Assembly: GCA_037367405.1 (NCBI GenBank)
Contig: JAZKJV010010125.1
Coordinates: 310,001-374,000, forward strand
DNA from: Ottelia alismoides
Lineage: Eukaryota; Streptophyta; Magnoliopsida; Alismatales; Hydrocharitaceae
DNA length: 64,000 bases
Direction of reading: 5' to 3'
Below are positions 1 to 10,159 of this stretch, piece by piece; positions within the stretch are counted from its first letter, which is position 1, and the number at the start of each line of letters is the position of its first letter. The translations under genes were made by a program, and so were the position numbers. The notes under the pieces were generated by a model. That model searched no databases. It was given only the letters and a program-made list of their open reading frames with translations, and had not been told where the DNA came from.

Positions 1-290
1 CTGGGAGTTGTCATCGCCTCCACGGATTCCTGCAACTTCCTCCCTCATCGAATCTCCTCCATCATGATCCTCCGCGCATCGCGCACTGTCGTTGCCCGCG
101 AAATCAACCTCCAACCTTCCATCTTGGTCGACATCCACTCCAATCACCTTCTTCTTCCATATATGGCGGGCCCCTTTCCTATTTCACCCTCCACCTCCAC
201 GATCTCATCGTATCGTTCTCGAGCCTTTTTCCTTCGATACTCAAATCGTATCTCTTGTCACGATCCCCTCCCATCTCTAGTCTTACGTTC

Positions 291-299
291 CTATTTAAT
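291..299 (+). promoter_or_regulatory. candidate TATA box of LTR A
   Basis: CTATTTAAT sits at the edge of a pyrimidine-rich, GC-richer transcribed-looking stretch. The same arrangement (CTATTTAAC) occurs in the E6 LTR at 41224. Confidence 0.4.
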
Positions 300-419
300 C
301 CCCATTGCTGCACCAACTCCAACCCTTCCGCCGACCCAAACAGTAAGAAGGAACACCCCCATTGGGTGGTGACAGCACTCATGATTGTTCCTCTAATTTG
401 TGGCAAGATCCGAGGGTTC

Positions 420-433
420 ACCCCCCCCCCCCC
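420..433 (+). repeat. cytosine homopolymer, about 14 C
   Basis: An uninterrupted C run inside LTR A, 130 bases downstream of the TATA-like box. A G run of similar length lies at 16262-16274 in the E2 LTR. Exact length may be affected by sequencing error. Confidence 0.8.
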
Positions 434-1839
434 TTGTTGCAGTGCGGCCCTCCTCCGCTGCAACTGCTCCCGCTCCGGCGCCATAGCCGTTGAGCCAATG
501 CCATCGACAATGTCCTCCGTTACCATTACCTCCGCGATGTCAACAACCAACATCCACGCTTCAACCGCTCCTCCTCCTTCAGAATCTTCACTCCTCTAGT
601 CGCTTGCAACCCTCCTCCATGAGTACTCTACCTCTTCCTCCGTGTGGCTGCAACCCCACATCATCGGCACCTCCACCTTCCAACAGGGCAACCTACGTCC
701 TGATTTCTCACTGGAGCCGACCCTCCTGTGCCACATTAGAAGCTTCGCCAGCGGCCACTACAACGCTGACTCTGCTCCTCCGCCGGGTTCGAGACCCGAG
801 ACCCCTGCACACATGAGAGGCATGTGCGTTGCGGGAACAGATTCTCAAAGGCCTTGTGTTCTCAGCCATTGCTAGAAGAGTCCCTCTCACATGACCTGCA
901 CATGGGGGTGGAAGATTTGCAGATACGCCCCTGGAGTTCACCAATTTGCATAAATGCCCTTGCCTCGTAAGGAGTATGTACGCAGCATGTACTCCCTTGG
1001 AAATTTTGCAGAACTCCCCCCGGAGTCTCGATAATTAATACTTAGTTCCTTCACTACATTCTCTTTTATTTATTTAATTCCTATAATTGCAAACAGACCC
1101 TTGTGTTCGCCATTTATTTTAAACCTCTACATGACATTATTTTTATTATTCAAAAATAGCATTGTGTTATTCAATTAATTCTCTACATTATGGTATAATT
1201 ATTGTATTTTTCTATGTTTTGGTTATTTAACAATTATATTCTTGTGTAAAATTGCATATTTTGTCCATCTTGTTCTTTAAAATTCATAAAAAATAAACCA
1301 TAGCCCTAAAAATTATCCAAAATTCAAGGATTAGAGGATTAATTGTATTTCACTTTATGCCTAAAAAGAATTGCATTTGCATGCATGGTTTGCTCTATAA
1401 AGATTATTTTGTAGATCTCAATCTTTAAATTTTAATAGGTATTAAGTCTCATATATTCATTTTCTGAGATCAATCATCTAGTGATAGATCTTGGATAATT
1501 TTATTCTTTGAAAATAAATAGATTTAATATTTATTATAATTAAATATTGAAATTCACACGATTTGCATTCATAAATTCTTTAAATATTCATCTTGCATCT
1601 GAAAATTACAAAAAAAAAATTTACAGTGTGTTCATTTCACCATATTTTACATCTCAACAAGTTTCATAATTTTTGGACGTTGTTTGATTGAAATTACATT
1701 TTAGTCCATAAAGTTGGCCACATTTGCATTTTGCATTCCAAAATTGCATAAAAATACCAAAATCATACCGCCTTGAAAACCGTACACGAACTTTAATAGA
1801 CATAATTCTAGGTTGTTCCTTTGCCTCCTTGAGTTCAAC

Positions 1840-1856
1840 CTTGGGACTTGCCCAAG
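1840..1856 (+). other. U5 stem-loop of LTR A
   Basis: CTTGGG, loop of five, CCCAAG forms a perfect 6-bp stem directly after GTTCAACC. It matches in position and context the hairpins at 24719-24734 and 26969-26984 (E3), 13851-13868 (E2) and 44589-44606 and 57987-58004 (E5). It lies 146 bases before the LTR end. Confidence 0.5.
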
Positions 1857-2002
1857 TAAAATAAACATAAAACCGCATCGATTAAAAATTGATTAATTAA
1901 TTATGGTTATCTCTTTACTGTTTTTGAATTCCCGCCTACAACGTAACAATAATTTTAAATGATAATTAACGTAAATTAAAGTAGGATTTTCACAGCTCGT
2001 CA

Positions 2003-3690
2003 AGTACCATTAGTTATACCCTATGCTAACAAGACTCTAGATGAGCCACATCATAATTACACAATCATAGAGAAGGAGATGTTAGCATTTGTGTTTGGAT
2101 TAGAGAAGTTCAGATCTTACCTCCTTGGTTCGCCTGTTATTGTGTACATGGATCAAAATAACATACGGTACTTACAAGCAAAGAAGGATGTCAAGTCACA
2201 CCTTATCATATGGTCCCTTCTTCTCCAAGAGTTTGATTTAAATATTAGAGATAAACCTAGAGTAAAAAAGTTGTGGCAGATCACCTTTCTCGCATTACAG
2301 ATGTAGAGGCTTCTGAGCAGAGCATGATTCCTATTTCAGAGACCTTTCCAGATGAGACCATTTTATCTGTGGGCTCACTCGCATGGTATGTTGATATTGT
2401 GAACCATCTTGTCTCCAAGCAAGTTGCACAAGATTGGCCAAAGTATAAGGTAGACAGATTCATGTTTGAGATACATTTTTACCAATGGGAGAATCTGTAC
2501 CTGTTTCATGACGTCGTAGATTGTATCTAGAGAAGGTGCATTCCTCAATAGGAATACACCAGCATACTTGAGTACTGTCACAAATTAGAGTATGGTGGGC
2601 ATCATTCGGGGAAGTACATGGCCGCAAAGGTTTTACAGAGCATCTATGGTGGTCAACAGTATTTAAGGATGCTACATAGTATGTTCGAGGTTGTACTGAC
2701 TATCATAAGATGGGAGGAACCGTTGGTTCCAATGATACCATGCCCCTAAGATATATACAGATTTCAGATGTTTTTTATGCTTGGGGTAAAGACTTCATGG
2801 GCCCATTTCCTGTCAGTCAGGGATTTCAGCACATCCTCTTTGCCGTGGATTATGTTAGTCGATGGGTAGAGGCTATCCCCACCCAAGCCACTGATAGTCA
2901 TATGGCATGTTCCTTTCTCAAGGAACATATTATTACACGGTTCGGGATTCCCAAGGTACTCATTTCAGATGGTGGAAGTTATTTCATTGACAGAGAAGTC
3001 AAGGAGCTCGTGAAGGAGTATGCCATTAAGCATAGATTAGGGCCTCCTTACGACCCATAGACTAATTGCTTGGCTGAGATTTCAAATAGGGAGATCAAAA
3101 TTATATTGCAAAAACTGGTTTGTCCAAATAGGAATAACTGGTCCCAGATGCTTGACTCATTTCTATGGGCTTATTAGACAGCGTACAAGTATCCATTGGG
3201 CATGTCTCCCTACAGATTGGTGTATGGAGAGCCTTACCACCTGCTAGTGGAATTAATTCACAGATCATTATGGGCACTCTGTGTATGCAATTTGGATTAT
3301 GAGAAAGCAAGAAAGAGAAGAAAATTAGATCTGAATAAATTGTTGGAATTTCGAGATTCTGCATACGACAACTCACTCATGTATAAGGAGAAAGTCAAGC
3401 ATTGGCATGATAGACACATTAGAAGGAAAACTTTCTCCCCTGATCAGAATTTATGGTTGTTTGATGCTAAATTGAAGTTATTTCCAGGCGAATTGAAAAG
3501 CAAATGGTCAGGACCATTCATTGTGAGAGCTATGAGTGATAATGGTAGTATTTCATATATGGATTGTCATCTGACGCACAACCATTTATTGTGAACGGAC
3601 AGTTGCTGAAGCCAAATCAAGATCATGATGTATTCCTGTTCATGATTGATTCTATATCTGTAGTATCAGACGATGACTTTTAAATCTTAT
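2003..3690 (+). pseudogene. pol: E1 pol relic: RNase H and integrase
   Basis: The frame opens at 2004 in RNase H just before the conserved block around YANKTLD and [10 protein letters not shown]. The RNase H aspartate site reads YMDQNN where E3 has YTDHTA. A frameshift near 2270 moves the reading to MADHLSRI; stops fall at 2528-2530, 2549-2551 and several later points. The integrase zinc region (HHSGK) is damaged near 2600-2700. The catalytic core at 2710-3060 still shows the first Asp (WGKDFMGPF), second Asp (ISDGGS) and, after a stop, the Glu (LAEISNREI). The C-terminal part (LFDAKLKLFPGELKSKW) runs to about 3594. No chromodomain follows. It is non-functional. Confidence 0.85.
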
Positions 3691-3793
3691 GCGTATGATA
3701 CATGATCTGACTATCTCTTGTACATACCCTTTCGTTTTATTCTTTCGTATTCCATTTTTATCGTTCATCTCTTTTTCATGTGTGTATGTGTGA

Positions 3794-4254
3794 TATACTT
3801 GGGATGTACTCTATCCTAAGTATAGGGGAGGTGAATGATTTGAGTTGTTCATGTTCGTCATGTTTCATCACTCTTGTTGTCGCTTATACTTAGGACATAT
3901 CATCCTTTTACTGTTTTTATTTTCTTTATTTATCCTAATCTCCCACTTGTCCTTCAATTGTTGATATTATTTTTCTATAATTGGGATATTTTACCCTAAG
4001 TATAGGGGAGGACGAGACGGGTCATTGAGTTTGTTCATTATATTTCTCGATGTTCCCTGTTTGTACATTCTTCTATACTTAGTATTACTTGATCCTAAGT
4101 ATAGGGGAGATCACCGACTTCTATTCTTTTCATCTATTCTTTGAGTCGTTGTTGTACAGGATTCTTTTCACTTTTAAATACTTAGCATGAGTTATGTCAT
4201 CCTTTATAGCTCTTTGATCACTTTGAGGACATAGTTCGAGCTAAGTATAGGGGG
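3794..4254 (+). repeat. E1 array of stem-loops each ending in a PPT-like G run
   Basis: Five stem-loops use the same arms, TATACTTAGG on the left and CCTAAGTATA on the right: 3794-3824 (11 bp with one wobble, 9-nt loop), a decayed one at 3884-3908, 3976-4004, 4074-4103 (9 bp), and a long one at 4177-4249. Four are followed directly by GGGG(A/G), giving TATAGGGGAGG or TATAGGGGG, which resemble a retrotransposon polypurine tract. They lie between integrase and the 3' region. Equivalent arrays exist in E2, E3, E5 and E6. Confidence 0.85.
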
Positions 4255-4293
4255 TGTCATATATTGTATATATACTTTATCCATAACTCATAC
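4177..4293 (+). other. E1 long hairpin with a competing third strand
   Basis: Left arm A (4177-4198, ending GAGTTATGTC) pairs with right arm B (GACATAGTTCGAGC then CTAAGTATA, 4228-4249). A third segment C (4281-4293, CCATAACTCATAC) lies beyond the G run and can pair with the same part of A (ATGAGTTATG with CATAACTCAT). A:B and A:C cannot form together. The arrangement recurs in all five gypsy copies. Confidence 0.6.
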
Positions 4294-5772
4294 TTTTATT
4301 AATAAAATGGATATAAAAAAGGTATTATTTGTAAAATATCTGTAAAATTATTTTATGTATGAAAACAAGGTATACTGTACGAAATGTTTGTAAAATTATT
4401 TTGTCACAAGGGATATAAATTATGGGATGTTTATATTCATAAAATCCATGTGTGTATAAAACCCTTAATAATCTATCCCCAAATATTATTCTTTATTGTA
4501 TATAAAACTTGTATGTAAAACTTGTGTATAAAATCCTCTTGTAAAATCTTGTATAAAATTTGTATAATCCTTTTATATAATTGTATATATTCAGGTTACT
4601 AATCTTGATTCTTTCTTTGAAAATAATTTGATTTGTATTTACTTCTTGCATTTGCATATGCATTTTTCAGAACAGTACTGACATTTAAACTAGTCTGGAA
4701 TAAAGTTGAAGAATAGAGCTTGGTTAAGACCTTAATACACTTAATTTCAGAGGAACCTTATAGGAAATGGAGTTGAGACTTTTCAGGTCCTAGCGACTTA
4801 ATTATTTGAGTCAACAAGACTATATTTTCATGTCATCTTGATTGGTCTAAGTAGAATATTTCACGACACACACATGATTCTTCTATACAACGGCTTAACT
4901 TGGACAAACACTCTACATGTAGCACACGGGTGTGTAACAACTAATGGAAACATCTATCTTTCTCTAGGGAGAGTAGTGCATCTCAACCTGATCTAGTAGC
5001 ATTGAGGTCTAACGACAAGATGTTGTGGGGTTGCAATAATGCTTCAAAAGAGGGATAGTCTACTGGCTCAAGAAGAAAAACTCCTTATATACATGTTGCA
5101 CCCTTGTATATATTAAAAAATGAAAAATCAAAAACTCCAAAAAATGTAGATAGGCATGATTGAAAATAAAATGACTGCTTGAGTGTATAGTCAATAAACA
5201 AGGATGAACTTCAAAGTGAAATTCTTGTGAGCTTGCAGTTGGATGACTTGTTTACAGTGGTCATGAATCCAAGGATAGGTAGCTACGCTGCCTACCATCC
5301 ATTATTTTCTCCATCTCCTCTTCTTGAGTTGGTTGCATTTGAATTTAGAAGGGAATATCCCCGCTCCTCGAGGAAAGAGTTGCTAGACCGGGGGACTAGA
5401 GTTACCTTATTTAGGGAGGTTGTTTCTTTACCATTTTTGAGGTGGGGAGCTATATTTCACCAACACCATACAAGTAAAGATTCATAGTCATAAGAATTTG
5501 CATATGTAGACTTGTTCTGACATGACTATTAAGGCGACTTGAATAGGAGTCTTGTGGAACTTGAGGGTTGGTAGGTTTTAAATCAAGTTCCCAATAAGGT
5601 TCCGCCACACTAATAATCTAAAGGTCTGACTGAGCTCCATACTACAATTTTATGATGATAAGTTTAATACTCAATAGCGTTATAAGTTCTTTATTTTTCC
5701 TTTATTTTCTTCTTTTTCTTTTATTCACTTATTCTTTCAAATAAGTGTTTGCTAAGGTACTAGTAAAGGTAA
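4294..5772 (+). other. E1 non-coding 3' region before the PPT
   Basis: This AT-rich stretch of about 1.5 kb occupies the place where Athila elements carry an env-like frame. An 86-codon open frame at 5227-5487 has alignable DNA in E2 (17590-17830) but the E2 counterpart is full of stops, so I do not call it a gene. Segments at 4680-4880 align with E6 (63610-63810), E2 and E5, so the DNA itself is conserved. Confidence 0.6.
5025..5088 (+). other. highly conserved 3'-region block (E1 copy)
   Basis: The block reads from GTGGGGTTGCAATAATGC through AAAAGAGGGATAGTC to CTCCTTAT. E2 (17993-18054, minus) and E5 (48337-48399, minus) carry the same block with only a few differences, while neighbouring sequence is clearly more diverged. 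It contains the purine stretch CAAAAGAGGGATAG. Confidence 0.75.
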
Positions 5773-5784
5773 AGCATAGGGGGA
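5773..5784 (+). other. E1 polypurine tract
   Basis: AGCATAGGGGGA lies directly before the 3' LTR start TGGTGAATC at 5785. The preceding GTGTTTGCTAAGG...ACTAG...AAAGGTAAAG is shared with E2, E3 and E5 at the same place. This is the expected priming site for plus-strand DNA synthesis. Confidence 0.75.
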
Positions 5785-7026
5785 TGGTGAATCTGTATTT
5801 CATCATCTTTATTCATTGTTTTAGCTTAAAATCCCTTATATAACACATGAAGGTATCACTAATTTCATTCTTTTACTAACTCTAATTATTTTGTATATAT
5901 TGTATATTTATCATTAATTTAACCTAAAATAAAAGAAAATTAAAGAAAATAAAAGATTGTACATATGTAATAGATACAGGCCAAACCAGACTTCGAGAGA
6001 AGGTAAAGACTTGGCCTGATTGACAAGGAAGAAAGTTGGGGGGTTATGGCTTAACTACCAGAAAAATCCAGAAAATTAACTTGTCACCTGTATATATTCA
6101 TAACATGTACAATATTGTCTATAATACACATTCTTTCCTTATTTTTTCATTACCAATTCTTTGTAAATAAAATTTATTTCTTCTTGAAATTTGTGAATAA
6201 AATTCTTTTATAAATAATAAAAATAATTACAATTAAATCATGTATATATATATTGTGTAAATTACATCACTCTCTAAAAGCCACAAAATACAAACTTTGA
6301 AGATCAATACCTATTCCACCGAGACTCCAAATTCTTCAAACTCACTTTCATTATACACTAAATTAAATTATCTTTAAAATGGAGGTTATTATTTCATAAT
6401 ATTCAGAGTTAAGATGTGAAATGTGGCAAATTGGGGTACTATTGTATAATAGACCTATATACACTTTGCTTATTATTTGATTATTTATTTTCTTGTGCAT
6501 ATTTATGAATACTGTGTTTTAATAAATTATGAATATTATAGTTACTTATATAAAATAAAAAAAATCATAAAGTAAAAATAAACAACAATAAAATCATGTA
6601 TATATTGTATATGTGCCATCATGTATATATTGTACTTGTACCTATTTAATTAACCTAATAAATTAGTTCTTAAAAATAAAATAAAAATACCATTAGAACA
6701 CTTGAAAAATATTGTAAATAAAAAAATATTACATTATGTATAAATTTGTATAAATAATTAATGAAAACCCAAAATCTTGTACATGTAGGTATATATACAT
6801 ATAAATAACACCTTGTATTTATTCTAACCCTTGTATATACATTTTTTAATTAATTAAAAATCACCAAAATTAACTTTAATTTATTCTTAACATTTTTATT
6901 TATATTATGTAATTAAATAAATTCATTTTTTATTTCTTATTGATTTATTTATCTTTTTCTTCTTGTTTTATCGTTTAGTCTATTTCGGTTGTATTCCACG
7001 CACCATCTAATTAGCCAGTCAGGGTC

Positions 7027-7043
7027 TTTTGACCGAGGTCAAC
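7027..7043 (+). promoter_or_regulatory. inverted W-box pair in the E1 LTR
   Basis: TTTTGACC and GGTCAAC face each other across two bases and are enclosed by a further palindrome (TAGCCAGT at 7012-7019, ACTGGCTA at 7042-7049). TTGAC(C/T) is the known core of WRKY-binding W-boxes. The pair is about 205-220 bases upstream of the TATA box. Confidence 0.45.
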
Positions 7044-7246
7044 TGGCTAGCTCTCACCTAACTCCCACTAATCTCATGTCCATCGTTGCTTCACCCCTTT
7101 TTCCCATACGTCTTAATCACCAACAGCTTTCGCCTTCTCCTCCGAACTTGTAGCCCCATCATTCAACTCCATCGCCAATCCTTCTGATCCGTCAACCATG
7201 ACTTGATTTGCGCATATTTTCAAATTCAAAATCCACCCTAGTCATT

Positions 7247-7257
7247 CTATAAATATA
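7247..7257 (+). promoter_or_regulatory. TATA box of the E1 LTR
   Basis: CTATAAATATA is a good match to the plant TATA consensus and precedes the leader-like pyrimidine-rich section that starts near 7260. Confidence 0.5.
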
Positions 7258-9602
7258 CATCCTTCTCCTCTGCCTTGAGTTTGATCCTACCTTGGCCTCA
7301 TTTCATCCAAGATTGAGTGACAGGGTAAAACCTCCAATGACAGAGGAGCCATCCTCCAATCGGGAGCGTGAGAAGGAGCGCCAACCGTCATGATCCAACT
7401 ACATTGTTGGAGCCATCCACCGCACGTCTCGCCTCTCCGCCATCAACCACAGATCGAGGTGATTACAACCTTCTACCTTCTCTATAGGTAACATAGGTAG
7501 TTCATCTTTAATTTAGCATTTCTTTCCCGCGTTGATTTCATCTAAATCACGATCAAAATCTTCACCTTCAACCTCTGATCTGCAAGATTGGCGGTATTCT
7601 GATCATCATCGACCCCCTCTGATTACTCCAACACGTTCGCACCACTCTTCTCCAGCTCTTCCACCCTCTTCCCACCTCCAGAGCCTCACAGTTCTGAAGT
7701 CTGGTCTCCAATCAAACCATCCTTCGTCGGAGGCCCCTATTCATTCAACATTGCCCACGTTTTTGCCCTAATATTTTGGCCGGAGCTTTCTCCGAGCATT
7801 AGTGTTCTATTGCATGGTCAAAGCATGGCTAACCAACACTGAATCGTGTTCGGGAGGTTCTCCTGAAGATGATACTTTTCAGACCTCCAGAACGTTAATA
7901 ATGAGAAGTCGTGCTCCATTGCTTCAGCCAGTCGATAGAGGAACAGTCTAAGGAGTTGTAGCACTTGCCAACAACAGATTTGGATGAGCAACGACTGAGA
8001 TCTCCTCTATCAAAGTTTTTCAGAGTCCATCCTCTTTCGAGTTCCTCCAAGGCCTTTCATCGTTGCATAATTAAGAACATCAACCAACTTTCCATCACTA
8101 CCGTCCATTTTGCACCAAAAGAGAGCTTGGATCCCCCCTCCAAATTAGATCTGAGCGATTCAAGCAGCAGTCATTTCAAGCCATTGGATCAGCTCAAAGT
8201 GAATCGTAGCCATATATCAATCCATATCATTTAAGGGTACATTTGCATCCAGCCCCTGACTTTATTTTATTTTCAAATAAGTCCCTACGAGGACATGCGT
8301 CTGTACTTTATTCTTTAAACATTTGCACTTTTATCCTTCGAATTTATTTTAATTGCATTTAATTCCTACTTAAACAGTGAAGCGTGCGTATCACATGATC
8401 TGTGGAAAACATGTAATAAAAGTATTTTATTATTGTGTTATTATTTACACCTAAAAATATTTTATTTGCATTCGTGTCTAGTCCAGCTAGACGCACGTAC
8501 CCTAGCACGTTTTCTTTGGGATTTTTTAACATTTTTCCTGTGATGTTTTTACTTGTTATCATTTAATCTGCTAACTTTAAATAATTGCATTTAGGTCCCT
8601 ATTCATCTGCATGTGGCTTGCTTACTAAAAATCAAATAAAAATATCAAAACTTGTTTCAAAATTCCATAAAATTCCTCTAGCTCTTACATCCTTCTTGCA
8701 TCCACATTTTGCATTTTGAATTTTCATTATTTTTGTTATTTTTAAAATAAAAAACTCCATTAAAGTTCCATGTTTGCATGTGAAAATCAATAAAAAATAA
8801 AGATTGCAATAAAAATCTAAAAAAATCATGCTTGCTTCTTTTGATTTATTTTAATTTCTATCTAATTTTTTCATTTTTATTCCTCATAAAAACATAAAAA
8901 ACATAAAACACTCACAAACATTAAAAAATCAGAAAAGATCGTTTAAAAATCTAAAAAATCACAAAATGGCTTTCTAGAAAATATTAAAAAAATCCTTTTA
9001 TTTTGTGAATAATCCATTCATTTTTTGAATTTATTTGATGTTTTAAAAATTCAAAAACATTCAATTTATTTCTTGTCTATTTTTTCCATGTTTTTAATTT
9101 ATTTAATTTTTTTAAAATTGTAGAAACATCTCGAGAAATTACAATAATGTTAAAAAAAATTCAAAAACCCAAAAAAATAGTTAATGTTCTGTTTATTTTT
9201 GGCAAAATTGAAAAATACAAAAAGAGTGGTTGTGTGTTAGTGTCTTGATTTTTTTAATTATTCCATTATTTTTTTTAAAAAATATCTTTTTTGAAATTAA
9301 AAATCATGAAAAAAAATAAAAATCAGAAATACAAATAAAAAATATAAAAATTAAAATTCCATAAAAAATACAAAATCTAGAATACAAAAGCCAAGCATAT
9401 TGTGCATAGAGATTCCTTCATTCTTTCATTGATTTTTCATTGCACAAAATAACCCTCGAAGTTTTTGTAGCCTCCTAAGTTCGATCCTATTAGCTATATT
9501 GGTGAATTAAATAGTAATTTTCTCTGGCTACATTTTCTTTATTGATTTTTACTTGAGAATTGAATAAATTTTTGTTGAGGGATTTTTACGGTTGCAATGA
9601 CA

Positions 9603-10159
9603 CTGGACATTATTTCAATATTTAAAAACCTGGATTTTCCATGTTCAACATATGCAGACCAACTGTCCAGTATATAGACCATGATTAGGTCGTCAACCTA
9701 ATGTACATACTTAGATATATATAATAATACATCTATCTCTAATCAGAGGATGTGTGCCTATATGTGATAGCATATGACATAGGTCTTAGTTATCTTGATC
9801 TCGTTAAATCAACTCTTTAACCTGACTCATCTAACACCTCTGAATATCTATTCCTATGCAGAGGAAATGCATCAAGAGATCGGTCAGATACCTATCTTTG
9901 GAGTATATATTGTCATCACCTTATCGAGTTAGAGATTCCTTCTTGATAATCATATAATGGTACGGTTAAATCCTCATTCTAACTCTTTAGATATTCAGTC
10001 CTACACTGGCCCCTATGATCCAACCTTTGAGTCAACAATTGTATGATATCAAGATGGTAATGGTACAAAACCCTAATTGCAATAAGGGATCTACTATGAA
10101 AATTAGTTACTCTTCATTTCTGAGTAAGGAGCGAATTGCAACATTTATTGTATAATGGC
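9603..10159. other. AT-rich stretch between the E1 LTR and the copia relic
   Basis: I see no reading frame or family motif. On the minus strand it lies downstream of the copia integrase relic, so it may be a deletion-altered LTR or later pol sequence of that element. The minus-strand translation does not resemble copia RT. Confidence 0.4.

Larger units (their letters stand above)
1..2002 (+). repeat. 3' part of a gypsy-type LTR (element A)
   Basis: The sequence runs from a GC-rich stretch (1-900) into AT-rich DNA and ends with CTCGTCA at 1996-2002, the same kind of end as the E3 LTR (CTCGTCA at 24842-24848). It has a TATA-like box at 291-299 and the U5 hairpin common to the gypsy LTRs here (1840-1856). 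The left end lies outside the window. No primer-binding site follows; RNase H coding sequence of E1 starts at once at 2003, so this is either a solo LTR inserted into E1 or a deletion junction. Short reading frames inside it look like chance products of the GC-rich leader. The family is inferred from the shared end and hairpin, not from overall similarity. Confidence 0.65.
2003..9602 (+). mobile_element. E1: degraded Athila-like Ty3/gypsy remnant
   Basis: This plus-strand remnant consists of RNase H and integrase relics (2003-3690), the hairpin array (3794-4254), a non-coding 3' region, a polypurine tract (5773-5784) and a long 3' LTR (5785-about 9602). Gag, protease and RT are absent and would have to lie left of LTR A or be deleted. 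Many stops and frameshifts make it one of the two oldest gypsy copies in the window. The family is assigned from pol similarity to E3 and E2. Confidence 0.75.
5785..9602 (+). repeat. E1 3' LTR
   Basis: The LTR starts with TGGTGAATC directly after the PPT, followed by an imperfect mirror of itself (TTTCATCATC). A W-box pair (7027-7043), a TATA box (7247-7257), a leader-like section (7260-8230) and a long AT-rich U5 follow. The right end is approximate: GTTGCAATGACA ends at 9602, about 120 bases after the motif AGTTCGATCC, which fits the spacing in E3. At roughly 3.8 kb it is the longest LTR here. Small open frames at 7532-7771 and 7965-8234 have no recognisable product. Confidence 0.65.

Noticed and set aside
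3794..4254. CRISPR-like array of regularly spaced palindromic repeats.
   Set aside because: Spacing and spacer sizes are irregular, there are no cas genes, and the context is a plant retrotransposon.
4250..4260. GGGGG followed by TGTCAT as the PPT and LTR start of E1.
   Set aside because: In E3, whose two LTRs can be compared, the repeated sequence starts at TGATGAATC (21925 and 38010), not after the hairpin array. The E1 equivalent of that start is 5785.
5227..5487. 86-codon frame as an env-like gene of E1.
   Set aside because: The aligned region of E2 has several stops and shifts, and no signal peptide or membrane segment is visible.
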